From contig NZ_NJDE01000002.1 in NCBI RefSeq assembly GCF_002205895.1, positions 1-64,000 of the forward strand: a DNA stretch of 64,000 bases. The letters run 5' to 3'. The notes beneath the pieces are model-generated. The model did not search any database. It saw only the letters and a program-made list of their open reading frames with translations, and was not told where the DNA came from. This DNA is from Saccharibacillus sp. O23. GTDB lineage: Bacteria; Bacillota; Bacilli; Paenibacillales; Paenibacillaceae. A program made the translations under genes and the position numbers. This document shows positions 1 to 6,838 of this stretch, piece by piece (the stretch's first letter is position 1; the number at the start of each line of letters is the position of its first letter).

Positions 1-67
1 AATATTCACGCTGCGGACATTCGTCCCTGGACCGACATGCGCCGCGTCTTGAATACAGGAACGTTAT
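1..67 (+). repeat. attC-like inverted repeat, copy 1 (left edge cut)
   Basis: Imperfect hairpin of the family repeated at 583, 1161 and 1761. The left arm begins AATATTCACGCTGCGGAC. The right arm reads CTTGAATACAGGAACGTTAT and ends at 67. The reverse complement of the outer right arm matches the left arms of the other copies, with about three extra bases on the right side. Any RYYYAAC-like left box lies outside the window. The next gene starts 50 bases downstream. Confidence 0.7.
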
Positions 68-116
68 GTGAAAGACCCTTAGGCAAATGTAATTAAGGAT
101 CTCAAGGAGAGTATAT

Positions 117-554
117 ATGTACAAGCCAAATGACGAAGACATAGAGATCCAAAAATCAATACTTGAGGGAGAGAGAGAACCGTTTATATTCAGGTTCTAT
201 TTTAATAACAAGTCCATTTTATATGGATTTGTTGCAAAGGGTGAAACAGGATTTACTCAGTATGGTCTTGATATAATTGCCGCTGCGGTTTCAGCATTAA
301 TCATTAATACCATACATAGCCTAAAACACTTAACTAAAGATAATGTAGAAGCAGACATGCAAAGGAATTACTCAAAATGTATATTACCAGATCTAAAAAC
401 GAAAAATCGTGGAAGTAAAGAGGCGAAAACATTATTAAAGTCTCTAGAAATGGGAATGTATAGCATACAAAATACCTATGGTGAAAAATACATAACAATA
501 GAAAAGATATATGAAGAACAAAAAATAAGTCGATTTAAAATATTTCAAAGATAA
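117..554 (+). CDS. Prp-like protein lacking the protease active site
   Basis: 145 residues with the fold signature of Prp (YsxB), the cysteine protease that trims ribosomal protein L27 in Firmicutes. The Prp core G-H-A-x4-Y-G-x-D-I-V-C-A-x3-S-A aligns without gaps to GETGFTQYGLDIIAAAVSA at about residues 42-60. The C-terminal helix region (LLKSLEMGMYSIQNTYGEKY) also fits. The catalytic His is Glu43 here and the catalytic Cys is Ala55, so proteolysis is not expected. A C-terminal tail of about 15 residues exceeds normal Prp length, and rplU/rpmA are not adjacent. AAGGAG precedes ATG 117. It sits alone between two attC-like repeats. It may be a binding-only paralogue or a decaying copy; assignment is by motif only. 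Confidence 0.6.
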   Translation: MYKPNDEDIEIQKSILEGEREPFIFRFYFNNKSILYGFVAKGETGFTQYGLDIIAAAVSALIINTIHSLKHLTKDNVEADMQRNYSKCILPDLKTKNRGSKEAKTLLKSLEMGMYSIQNTYGEKYITIEKIYEEQKISRFKIFQR

Positions 555-582
555 TCAGGTTATTCAAAGAAGAGGTTCCTTC

Positions 583-677
583 ACCTAACAATATATTCAC
601 GTTGCGGGTCATTCGGCCCTGGATCGACATTCGCCGAACGTCCTACATGCATCGGGGCTTGAATACAAGAACTTTAT
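583..677 (+). repeat. attC-like inverted repeat, copy 2
   Basis: Begins with ACCTAAC (583-589), a fit to the RYYYAAC outer box of integron attC sites. It continues AATATATTCACGTTGCGG and ends CTTGAATACAAGAACTTTAT (658-677). The outer left and right arms pair imperfectly. It lies 28 bases after the stop of the Prp-like gene, the placement expected of a cassette-borne recombination site. Confidence 0.75.
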
Positions 678-788
678 ATGCAACTCCCGAAGGCGGCTAA
701 AAACTTTTTCAAACCGAGGTGAATCCTCATCACTTTCAAGCCTTTTTCTTACTTTAAGATTTATCGACTCAAGCAAGAACTACAAATC

Positions 789-1148
789 GTGAAGCCTATA
801 TTTGAGATTATGACAGACCGGAAAGAGATTTTTATCAAGCATTGGGAAGACCGATCAGAAGAGTATCTTTCACTGCGTGAACCAGCCATTCGCGAAGTGT
901 TGGAGTATACGCAAGAAAGATTGATTGAATTGAAAGCGTATTTAAATAGGATTAGAGCAGATAGAAGAACGAAGAGAATCTTAGGGTTTTATAGAGAACA
1001 TGTCGAACTTCTGTTGAAGGATCATCAAAAAGAAATAAAGGGATACCCGGGGAACTACATGTATTTTTACAACGAACTGTTATTAGGATCGGAAAGATAT
1101 TTGACAATCAAAAACGAATTGAAGAAATTGGGCTGCGAGATCGAATAA
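789..1148 (+). CDS. Unknown small charged protein
   Basis: 119 residues from GTG 789, or 112 from ATG 810 (Met8); neither has a strong ribosome site. The sequence is rich in Lys, Arg, Glu and Tyr, predicted mostly helical, with no signal peptide or membrane segment (middle part LKAYLNRIRADRRTKRI). I do not recognise the family. It is the only gene between repeat copies 2 and 3, and the stop lies 12 bases before repeat copy 3, so it behaves as a one-gene cassette. Function unknown. Confidence 0.5.
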   Translation: MKPIFEIMTDRKEIFIKHWEDRSEEYLSLREPAIREVLEYTQERLIELKAYLNRIRADRRTKRILGFYREHVELLLKDHQKEIKGYPGNYMYFYNELLLGSERYLTIKNELKKLGCEIE

Positions 1149-1160
1149 GAGTAGAGCGAC

Positions 1161-1237
1161 ACATAACAACATATTTACGCTACGGATATTCGTATTTGGT
1201 CCGGCATTCGTCGGGTCGTGAATACAGAAACGTTATT
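1161..1237 (+). repeat. attC-like inverted repeat, copy 3
   Basis: Left box ACATAAC (1161-1167), then AACATATTTACGCTACGG. The right arm GGGTCGTGAATACAGAAACG is followed by TTAT, ending near 1237. This is the shortest complete copy (about 77 bp), with the same orientation as copies 1, 2 and 4. It begins 12 bases after the preceding stop. Confidence 0.75.
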
Positions 1238-1283
1238 CGAAATCTTTGAATAGCGGATGAATCTTAAATACAGGTGATTTCCA

Positions 1284-1733
1284 ATGACAGATAAACTGAT
1301 TACTTGCAAGATCGTTGGTGTATATAAACATGCATTAACTCGAGGAAAGCCATATGAAATAATTGATTATGCAAATGACAAGTACAGAATTATTGGCGAT
1401 CATGGAAGACGAGTATGGGTAAGCCAACTCTATTTCGATATGGGTAAAGTGTTATTGCTGCATATGAAGGAATGGAAGTTTGATGATGAGATTAAAGATT
1501 GGGACATCATTGAGGTCACAATCACTTTTGATAACGGAACTCGACGCTGGTGTCATATGACGACGCCCGAAAAGCTGGTGGAACACTTTAAGAATCCTAT
1601 GATGGATCCGCCCGGGTTTTTCATGAAGCATTTAATCATTATGAAGTCTCTAGAAATAACTGAAGTTGAACAAACATTAAGATATTTGGATTCACAAGGG
1701 GAACTGGAAGAAGCGACAAAGCCATTGGAATGA
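1284..1733 (+). CDS. Unknown protein, one-gene cassette
   Basis: 149 residues; AGGTGAT lies just upstream of ATG 1284. The N-terminal half (ITCKIVGVYKHALTRGKPYE, then a stretch ending YRIIGDHGRRVWV) looks like a small beta-barrel module seen in short Bacillus proteins. The middle carries VTITFDNGTRRWCHMTTPEK, the end is helical and acidic. No catalytic motif, signal peptide or membrane segment is visible. It sits alone between repeat copies 3 and 4, with the stop 27 bases before copy 4. Function unknown; a toxin-immunity or regulatory role is only a guess from the neighbourhood. Confidence 0.6.
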   Translation: MTDKLITCKIVGVYKHALTRGKPYEIIDYANDKYRIIGDHGRRVWVSQLYFDMGKVLLLHMKEWKFDDEIKDWDIIEVTITFDNGTRRWCHMTTPEKLVEHFKNPMMDPPGFFMKHLIIMKSLEITEVEQTLRYLDSQGELEEATKPLE

Positions 1734-1760
1734 ATGTAATTTAACGCGACCAAAGGCTTC

Positions 1761-1860
1761 GTCTAACACTGTGTTCACGCTGCGGACATACGATACGATC
1801 TTGGTCCGGCATTCGCCAAATACCCACATGCACCGGGACGTGCACATAGGAACGGTATAA
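1761..1860 (+). repeat. attC-like inverted repeat, copy 4
   Basis: Left box GTCTAAC (1761-1767), then ACTGTGTTCACGCTGCGGAC. The centre has TTGGTCCGGCATTCGCC, and the right arm GGGACGTGCACATAGGAACG leads into GTAT near 1858. Arm changes relative to copy 3 (TGTTCACG with CGTGCACA) partly preserve pairing. This is the longest copy (about 100 bp), as if the inner loop varies, a known property of attC sites. Confidence 0.75.
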
Positions 1861-1898
1861 GAAATTGCAGGCCAACCAAGTTGAAAACCTAGGAATGA

Positions 1899-2092
1899 AT
1901 GGTACTGATCCGCTATAAGCTGAAAAACTGGAGAGACATTCAACCTTGGGGCGATGAGAACCCTCGCGTTTTATATTGGTTTGGTTTAACCGATTGCTAT
2001 TACTGGTTTGATTTTAAAGAAATCCGAAGAGGTTTCAAGAAACATTGTCTGAGTTCGTTATTAATAATCAAGGATCACAAAGGGAGAGGTGA
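1899..2092 (+). pseudogene. DUF5984-type gene fragment
   Basis: From ATG 1899 the first ~42 residues (MVLIRYKLKNWRDIQPWGDE, then VLYWFGLTDCYYWFDFK) resemble the N-terminus of DUF5984 proteins, which carry a W-F-G-L-T-D-G-x-Y-W signature and are much longer. The similarity stops near 2030. The same frame runs on to a stop at 2144 with no resemblance. Another frame from about 2031 encodes a plausible C-terminal tail (RFQETLSEFVINNQGSQRER) ending at TGA 2090-2092, just before the phosphatase. This looks like an internal deletion joining the two ends of one gene, or fragments of two genes. Not expected to be functional. Confidence 0.5.
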
Positions 2093-2098
2093 CAAGAT

Positions 2099-2428
2099 AT
2101 TAAATTACTTTTTATATGCAGCCGCAATAAGTGGCGTAGTTTAACGGCCGAGAAGATTTTTGATCGATACAATGGCTATGAAGTAAGATCGGCAGGAACG
2201 GAAGAAGGAGCTAGAATTAAAGTAACAGAAGGACATATCGGGTGGTCGGACTTGATTTTTGTAATGGAGAAAAAGCATACGAGAAGGCTTAAAGATAAAT
2301 TCTCAACCAGTCTCAAGAATAAAAGATTAATCTGTCTTGATATCCCGGATGATTATCAATTTATGGATGAGGAATTAATCGAAATATTGAAATCAAGAGT
2401 ATCCGAATATATTGAAGTGCCCGAATGA
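2099..2428 (+). CDS. Low-molecular-weight protein-tyrosine phosphatase-like, ATT start or lost start
   Basis: 109 codons from ATT 2099. The phosphatase loop CSRNKWRS (Cys7-x5-Arg13-Ser14) follows the usual hydrophobic strand (KLLFI). WSDLIFVMEKKHTRRL and DIPDDYQFMD (residues 81-90, with the likely general-acid Asp) complete the small LMW-PTP family of about 105 residues, which hydrolyses phosphoester bonds by a Cys-phosphate intermediate. No ATG/GTG/TTG lies between the upstream in-frame stop (2090) and the conserved core. AGGGAGAGGTG sits 7-8 bases before ATT, exactly where the family's first Met belongs. Either a rare ATT start is used or a point mutation silenced the gene; the rest of the frame is intact. 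Confidence 0.75.
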   Translation: MKLLFICSRNKWRSLTAEKIFDRYNGYEVRSAGTEEGARIKVTEGHIGWSDLIFVMEKKHTRRLKDKFSTSLKNKRLICLDIPDDYQFMDEELIEILKSRVSEYIEVPE

Positions 2429-2478
2429 CTAAATAAGAACGAATAGCTGATTCAATAAATAGAAGGGAGCGAAACGAG

Positions 2479-2859
2479 ATGAAAACGATCATTCCAAAAG
2501 GATGCGACAATGCTCCGAGGAAACAAATCGTTATTGATTTTACGATAGCGATCCTACGACAACGAATCGAGATCATTAAAGAATATGCCGACGAATCCGT
2601 AATATGGCATCAATTAAAAGAAGGTAAAAAAGTTGAAGGTCAAAGCGCGTTACTCGATCTTTTGCAGCACGAAAACAAAGATCCGATCGACTGCTTAGAA
2701 ATCGACCAAGTAATCACGCACGGCAAATTTGCTTCAATAAACGGCGTGATCTTATTAACGAACGGAACAAAAATCGATTTCTGCGACGTCTACACGTTCA
2801 GCAATACGGCAAAGTCCGGGAAGGTCAAGGAAATAAAATCATATAGGCTGAAGCCTTGA
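2479..2859 (+). CDS. NTF2-like (SnoaL-type) family protein
   Basis: 126 residues; AAGGGAGCGAAACGAG precedes ATG 2479. The layout matches small nuclear-transport-factor-2-like proteins in Bacilli: an N-terminal helix (APRKQIVIDFTIAILRQR), then strands including VITHGKFASINGVILLTNGT and IDFCDVYTFSN, ending in KIKSYRL-type residues. The cone-shaped fold often binds small ligands, but members have varied or unknown roles. No signal peptide. It lies 50 bases after the phosphatase-like gene and 16 before the DUF3885 gene, with the same AT-rich composition. Specific function unknown. Confidence 0.7.
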   Translation: MKTIIPKGCDNAPRKQIVIDFTIAILRQRIEIIKEYADESVIWHQLKEGKKVEGQSALLDLLQHENKDPIDCLEIDQVITHGKFASINGVILLTNGTKIDFCDVYTFSNTAKSGKVKEIKSYRLKP

Positions 2860-2875
2860 GAAAAGAGCGGATTAA

Positions 2876-3499
2876 ATGAAAAAGGAAATCATCGAATATC
2901 TGGACAATCATTTTCCAAACTTAAGCGGCGAAGTGCATATTAGATTTGAACTCGGAGAACCTTATGAAAACGGATCGGACCAAAGAATCGAGCAGGTCAA
3001 TCAAAGAGTAGTCACTATATTCGAAGAGATTTTTGATCAAGAGGATCTTATCTTTGTATATATCAAAGACTGGGGGAGTCAAGACGACCCTATGTTCGGA
3101 AATACGACGCCCGACTATCTCTACGAGCTGCTCGACGGTAAAGTCATCGAAGAGGAAATCGGATTCGAATTAGACGAAGATGAGGACGAAGCAGGGAACA
3201 CGATCGAAATAAAGAATGAGTACGGAATTAAAATCTTGAACGGACGAGTTTCTTCATTTCCTTATAAACAAATCCTTGAAGGAATCAGCCATTACGAGCA
3301 GGGAAGAGAACCGTCGATCGGTCAAAGCGTCTTTTTCGTCAGCAAGGATAAAGACGTTGTTTTTCATATGTACGACGATAGAGGGTGCATCATTCATGCG
3401 AAATCGAAAGAGCGATTAAAGCCTTTATATCTCAAATACAATGACTGGATCGTGGATTATTGGAGAGATTATTTCGACAGCATATTTAAAGAAGAGTGA
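2876..3499 (+). CDS. DUF3885 family protein
   Basis: 207 residues. The C-terminal block (VFFVSKDKDVVFHMYDDRGC, then KERLKPLYLKYNDWI) is the hallmark of the DUF3885 family; the N-terminal part has a matching FELG...RI-QV-R pattern. An acidic stretch (EDEDE near residue 103) sits between. The family is common in Bacillus and Paenibacillus accessory regions and has no established biochemical role; some relatives lie near polymorphic-toxin loci. The ribosome site is weak. The stop lies seven bases before a half copy of the attC-like repeat. Confidence 0.75.
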   Translation: MKKEIIEYLDNHFPNLSGEVHIRFELGEPYENGSDQRIEQVNQRVVTIFEEIFDQEDLIFVYIKDWGSQDDPMFGNTTPDYLYELLDGKVIEEEIGFELDEDEDEAGNTIEIKNEYGIKILNGRVSSFPYKQILEGISHYEQGREPSIGQSVFFVSKDKDVVFHMYDDRGCIIHAKSKERLKPLYLKYNDWIVDYWRDYFDSIFKEE

Positions 3500-3505
3500 T
3501 CCATC

Positions 3506-3540
3506 GCCTAACCTAATATTCACGCTTCGGGCACACGATT
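3506..3540 (+). repeat. attC-like repeat, left arm only (copy 5)
   Basis: GCCTAAC (3506-3512) followed by CTAATATTCACGCTTCGGGC is a good left arm, placed right after the DUF3885 stop. The sequence then departs into GATTTTGAGAGGAAGGG, the ribosome site of the next gene; the right arm is missing, suggesting a deletion that fused this site to the next cassette. Confidence 0.65.
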
Positions 3541-3559
3541 TTGAGAGGAAGGGTTTGCT

Positions 3560-3919
3560 ATGCAATGGATCATTCTGATCGGCGATGAAACATTCAATAT
3601 CGATTCCGTACATAAAATTAAATACTTTGGAGCAAGTACAGTTTCCAGTGTAGAGAACAACAGATTTGTCGTCGATTATGGGGAAGAACATGTCTTTTAT
3701 GATTTTTCTGAAAGTATTATAAATGATTACGAATTTGAAGAATTACAGAAGATTCCTTTTCGCAACCCTCGATTCATCATGATGATCTATAAATCCAAAG
3801 AACTGATGAAGAAAATATTGAGTCAGGACAATTTTATTAGAGACATTTATATTGACGATGACCACGGTACGATATTGCCGATAGAAGAATACATACTCAC
3901 TTTCCAAATCGAAAAATAG
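3560..3919 (+). CDS. Unknown protein after a truncated repeat
   Basis: 119 residues from ATG 3560, with AGGAAGGG upstream. Starts MQWIILIGDETFNIDSVHKI, continues with alternating strands and acidic turns (DYGEEHVFYDFSE) and ends in a short amphipathic tail. No catalytic motif, signal peptide or membrane span. Not recognised, though the W-I-x-L-I-G-D-E-x-F opening gives the impression of a conserved Bacillus family. It lies between a left-arm and a right-arm repeat remnant, so it probably arrived as one cassette. Confidence 0.6.
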   Translation: MQWIILIGDETFNIDSVHKIKYFGASTVSSVENNRFVVDYGEEHVFYDFSESIINDYEFEELQKIPFRNPRFIMMIYKSKELMKKILSQDNFIRDIYIDDDHGTILPIEEYILTFQIEK

Positions 3920-3992
3920 AGATTCGGCTCTCGGTTCGACAGAAGCTAGAAGAGGATTCGGCAGCTTCGCGATCTGAAGTCGCTGCGACGTC

Positions 3993-4012
3993 GTCGATAC
4001 AGGAACGTGATC
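3993..4012 (+). repeat. attC-like repeat, right arm remnant (copy 6)
   Basis: GTCGATACAGGAACGTGATC matches the right-arm consensus GTGAATACAGGAACGTTAT at most positions. No left arm is seen upstream of it after the gene ending at 3919. Confidence 0.45.
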
Positions 4013-4049
4013 CGAAACCAGCCCGAAATCTAAAAGGAGTGAACGACTA

Positions 4050-4173
4050 GTGATTCGAGAAGCAAAAGCCAAAGATCGAACGCAATTATTGGAGACGTCA
4101 AGAAGCACACCGTTTTTTTGAAAGAGAAGGTTTCGACGGTTCAGTAAGTAGGGGCTTCAAGAGATACCTCTGA
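4050..4173 (+). pseudogene. GNAT acetyltransferase remnant with internal deletion
   Basis: GTG 4050, with AAGGAGTG at the right distance, opens with VIREAKAKDRTQLLE, a typical N-terminus of a GNAT enzyme. After about 15 codons the frame hits a stop. From about 4100 another frame encodes EAHRFFEREGFDGSVSRGF and ends KRYL at TGA 4171-4173, a typical GNAT C-terminus (E-A-H-x-F-Y-E-x-x-G-F). The core of roughly 100 residues, including the acetyl-CoA-binding motif, is gone. The two ends of one gene were joined by a deletion. Confidence 0.65.
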
Positions 4174-4200
4174 AAAAATCATCGGATAGCGAGAAAGTTT

Positions 4201-4220
4201 GTGAACAGAAGAACGTTATA
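4201..4220 (+). repeat. attC-like repeat, right arm remnant (copy 7)
   Basis: TGTGAACAGAAGAACGTTAT closely matches the right-arm consensus of the complete repeats (GTGAATACAGGAACGTTAT). It lies 32 bases before the SMI1/KNR4 gene, the same position the complete copies hold relative to their downstream genes. Confidence 0.55.
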
Positions 4221-4252
4221 TCGAACTTCTGGATGGACATCTAGGGGGAAGC

Positions 4253-4717
4253 ATGAAGAAGAAGGATATAGAAACACTTTTAATGAATAAGAAACTCGTT
4301 AACGCGCCTCTCGCGGGTTGTACGGAAGAAGAGATCCTCAAATTAGAGGATCGGATCGGTCTTAAGCTGCCGGGAATATATAAAGAATTTTTATCGGCGG
4401 CAGGACGCGAATCGGGCAGATTATTTCAAGGAACGGTTGTTCATTATACGAACCTTCTTGAAATTCAAACATGGGCAAAAGAGTTATTAGAAGAGAATCA
4501 GAACCCTATGACTTTATCCGATACTTCGTTTGTCTTTTCCATGCATCAAGGGTATGAAATTCGTTTTTTCGATGTGGATATGGGCGAAAATCCGCCTGTA
4601 TTTCTCTGGTACGAAGGAATGGAAGATCCGACATCGGCCATTCAATTATTTGATACCTTCGAGGAGTTTTTGTTACAAGAGATTGAAGAACATTCCAGTA
4701 TAAGTTGGAGAGATTAA
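4253..4717 (+). CDS. SMI1/KNR4 (SUKH) family protein
   Basis: 154 residues from ATG 4253 after GGGGGAAG. The SUKH signature is clear: EEEILKLEDRIGLKLPGIYK, then EFLSAAGRE, and a C-terminal PTSAIQLFDTFEEFLLQEIE. SUKH proteins are cytoplasmic; in bacteria many neutralise nuclease toxins of polymorphic secretion systems, others are housekeeping. No toxin gene is adjacent, so it is an orphan. It follows repeat remnant 7 and is followed 29 bases later by an unknown gene that may be co-transcribed. Confidence 0.85.
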   Translation: MKKKDIETLLMNKKLVNAPLAGCTEEEILKLEDRIGLKLPGIYKEFLSAAGRESGRLFQGTVVHYTNLLEIQTWAKELLEENQNPMTLSDTSFVFSMHQGYEIRFFDVDMGENPPVFLWYEGMEDPTSAIQLFDTFEEFLLQEIEEHSSISWRD

Positions 4718-4746
4718 GCGAGCGAAATCGTTCGAGGAGCGAACAT

Positions 4747-5049
4747 ATGACAGACATGGATCAAAATAATATTGAAGAAGCCATAAAGGTACTGGAAGAT
4801 ATGATAACCGAAAGAATACCTATACATCTGGGGTGTCATTTGCTTTCCGCTATGCATCACTCAGGGAATGAGTTGATTTGGTATGATTTCGATGAATATT
4901 ATTACGATCTAAGCGATATACCTTTGCCTGGCGAATATGAATTATGGAATCAAGAAGCGCTGAAAATAAAGTTGAAGAAATTGGAGGAGAACAAAGAAAG
5001 CGTATTAAGCATGGCAAAAAAAATGCTGGATGAGATTAAAGGACTTTAG
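4747..5049 (+). CDS. Unknown small acidic protein
   Basis: 100 residues from ATG 4747; GAGGAGCG lies seven bases upstream, so this start is preferred over an in-frame ATG at 4705. Mostly helical: an N-terminal helix (NIEEAIKVLEDMITERIPIH), a Tyr/Asp-rich middle (IWYDFDEYYYDLSDIPLPGE) and a Lys/Glu-rich C-terminal coiled stretch. No recognised family. It follows the SUKH gene closely; pairing with a SUKH protein would fit an immunity cassette, but that is inference. Confidence 0.6.
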   Translation: MTDMDQNNIEEAIKVLEDMITERIPIHLGCHLLSAMHHSGNELIWYDFDEYYYDLSDIPLPGEYELWNQEALKIKLKKLEENKESVLSMAKKMLDEIKGL

Positions 5050-5068
5050 GTCGAATTGGAGAGCTATC

Positions 5069-5725
5069 ATGACACTTTACGATCAAGGCGATCAGCTATA
5101 CTACGAACAGAAATTTTTGGAAGCTGCCGAGAAATTCAAAGAATGTATCCGGTCGGGAATCGACGTCATAGATAGCATGAACTATCTAGGCTGCTGCGAG
5201 ATGCGGCTAGGCCGTTTGGATGAGGCCCACCGTTGGTTCGATGAGGCCATTTTAGTAGATCCGGAATGGGCCAGACTTTATACCAATAAAAGCAGAGCCT
5301 ATATGAAACAGAAGGACGATTCCAAAGCGTTAGAGTTTTTGCAAAAAGCGCTGCAGTTGAACGAAGCAGATGAGGACACTTTATATTACTTAGGCGTATT
5401 TTACGAAGGTCAGGGGGACTTGCAGAGCGCTCGAAAAGCATACCTAAAATCGCTTGAAATCAACCCGGATCAACCAGAAACGCTTTTGAATTGCGGAGTC
5501 GTCGAGTATCGGTTAAATCATATCGAAGAAGCGAAGAAACGGTTGGAAGCAGCGATCATTCTTGATCCAAACGAGAGTTTGGCCTATTGGAATCTAGCAC
5601 AAATATATAGGGGAACTTATCATTATCCAGAAGCCTTGAATTACTTGAACAAATATCTTGAATTGAATAAAGAGGATGAAGAAGCGAAAGCTTTGCTGGG
5701 AAAATTAAAAGCCGATTTGCAGTAG
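5069..5725 (+). CDS. Tetratricopeptide repeat protein
   Basis: 218 residues from ATG 5069, with TTGGAGAG upstream. Five to six tandem 34-residue TPR units fill the protein, with the usual W-x2-L-G-x2-Y and A-x-x-x-F/Y-x-x-A-x-x-x-x-P spacing (DEAHRWFDEAILVDPEWAR; ALEFLQKALQLNEADEDTLY; ARKAYLKSLEINPDQPETL; AKKRLEAAIILDPNESLAY; ALNYLNKYLELNKEDEEAK). No signal peptide or membrane segment, so probably a cytoplasmic protein-interaction scaffold. No partner can be named from the neighbours. Confidence 0.85.
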   Translation: MTLYDQGDQLYYEQKFLEAAEKFKECIRSGIDVIDSMNYLGCCEMRLGRLDEAHRWFDEAILVDPEWARLYTNKSRAYMKQKDDSKALEFLQKALQLNEADEDTLYYLGVFYEGQGDLQSARKAYLKSLEINPDQPETLLNCGVVEYRLNHIEEAKKRLEAAIILDPNESLAYWNLAQIYRGTYHYPEALNYLNKYLELNKEDEEAKALLGKLKADLQ

Positions 5726-5748
5726 AACAACATATTGGAGATTAGTTT

Positions 5749-6651
5749 ATGAAGAGACTTATACCAATAATATTAATTTGTTTTCTATTAGCAGCATGTA
5801 ACCCTAAAGTAGCAGAAATGACTAATGAAAAACCCTCGGAAGAACACAGCGGCCTTTACGAAGACGTTAAAAGCGATGTTATTCGTGATGTTGACGAGAA
5901 CAATAATAGTTATGAGCTTTTTAACGAACAGTTCAACAAATTCAGCGGCAGGGTTGATGATAAACTCGCAATCGGTATGCTTTTATGGGTAGATGAATAC
6001 AACGATATAACGGGGAATTTCTTTTATAAGGACCAACAAATTAAGATTCCGTTAATCGGTTCTTTTCATAATAATCGTCTCGAACTCTACGAACTAGATC
6101 AGCAAGGAAACAAAGTAGGTAAATTTGAAGGAGAGGTTGTCTCGGAGCATCTAGAAGTCAAAGGAGTAAAGACTGATCTAAAAAGCAATAAGTCAGTTTC
6201 CTTATCTCTCAGATTAGAATCAGCGTTCCCCAGGCATTTAGATAATCTTTATGTAGATGCGGGGGCACCAAGTACAGAAGAGGTCGAGAACTTTGCTAAA
6301 GCGCTTAAAAAGGAGATATTGTCTGGCGCCAAATTTAATGTAGCCAGAAAAATATCTTATCCGATATCGGTTGAAGTGAAAGACGAAGAGGTATCGATAG
6401 AGAACGAAAAACAATTTATGGATAAATTTGATGACATTTTCTATCATGATTATTTAACATCAATAAAAGCAGGTGATCCGATTAACATGGATTCAAGTTA
6501 TCGCGGAATCATGTTCGGAGATCGGGGAGAAATTTGGTTGAATTATGTTTTTTCTGAGGATCCATCAGAAGCGACCCTTAAAGTAACTTCAATCAACAAC
6601 TCGCGTGATGCAGTAAACTTTTATTTGGAAGAAATAAACGGATCCGAATAG
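5749..6651 (+). CDS. Predicted lipoprotein of unknown function
   Basis: 300 residues. The N-terminus MKRLIPIILICFLLAAC is a type II signal peptide with lipobox LAAC, so Cys17 should be lipidated and the protein anchored outside the membrane. The mature part is acidic and beta-rich in its first half (ITGNFFYKDQQIKIPLIGSF) and mixed in its second; no enzyme motif stands out. TTGGAG precedes ATG 5749. AT-rich like its neighbours. Not recognised. Confidence 0.75.
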   Translation: MKRLIPIILICFLLAACNPKVAEMTNEKPSEEHSGLYEDVKSDVIRDVDENNNSYELFNEQFNKFSGRVDDKLAIGMLLWVDEYNDITGNFFYKDQQIKIPLIGSFHNNRLELYELDQQGNKVGKFEGEVVSEHLEVKGVKTDLKSNKSVSLSLRLESAFPRHLDNLYVDAGAPSTEEVENFAKALKKEILSGAKFNVARKISYPISVEVKDEEVSIENEKQFMDKFDDIFYHDYLTSIKAGDPINMDSSYRGIMFGDRGEIWLNYVFSEDPSEATLKVTSINNSRDAVNFYLEEINGSE

Positions 6652-6653
6652 CT

Positions 6654-6818
6654 GTTTGCAAAAAGGCGATAGACGAACTGAGCCAGTACAAGAACAGAAG
6701 AGTCCTCACGCCCAAATGGGAGGATGAAATAATCACTCCGAAATTGGTAGGCGAAATCATCGAGTGGTGCCTATCGGAAGACAAAGAAATCACTGTTGTG
6801 AATTGGAATGAAGAGTGA
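6654..6818 (+). pseudogene. C-terminal fragment of an unknown gene
   Basis: Between the lipoprotein stop and the next gene, one frame encodes about 50 residues (KKAIDELSQYKNRRVLTPKW, then EIITPKLVGEIIEWCLSEDK) ending at TGA 6816-6818. No start codon or ribosome site is present and the frame enters directly from the previous gene's end. It reads as a real protein end rather than random sequence, so it is probably what remains of a truncated gene. Parent family not recognised. Confidence 0.35.
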
Positions 6819-6838
6819 AGAGTGAAGAGGGTGAACCC

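Noticed and set aside
1899-2144. An 81-codon gene as a genuine protein
   Set aside because: Only the first half resembles a known family; the second half overlaps the phosphatase core in another frame.
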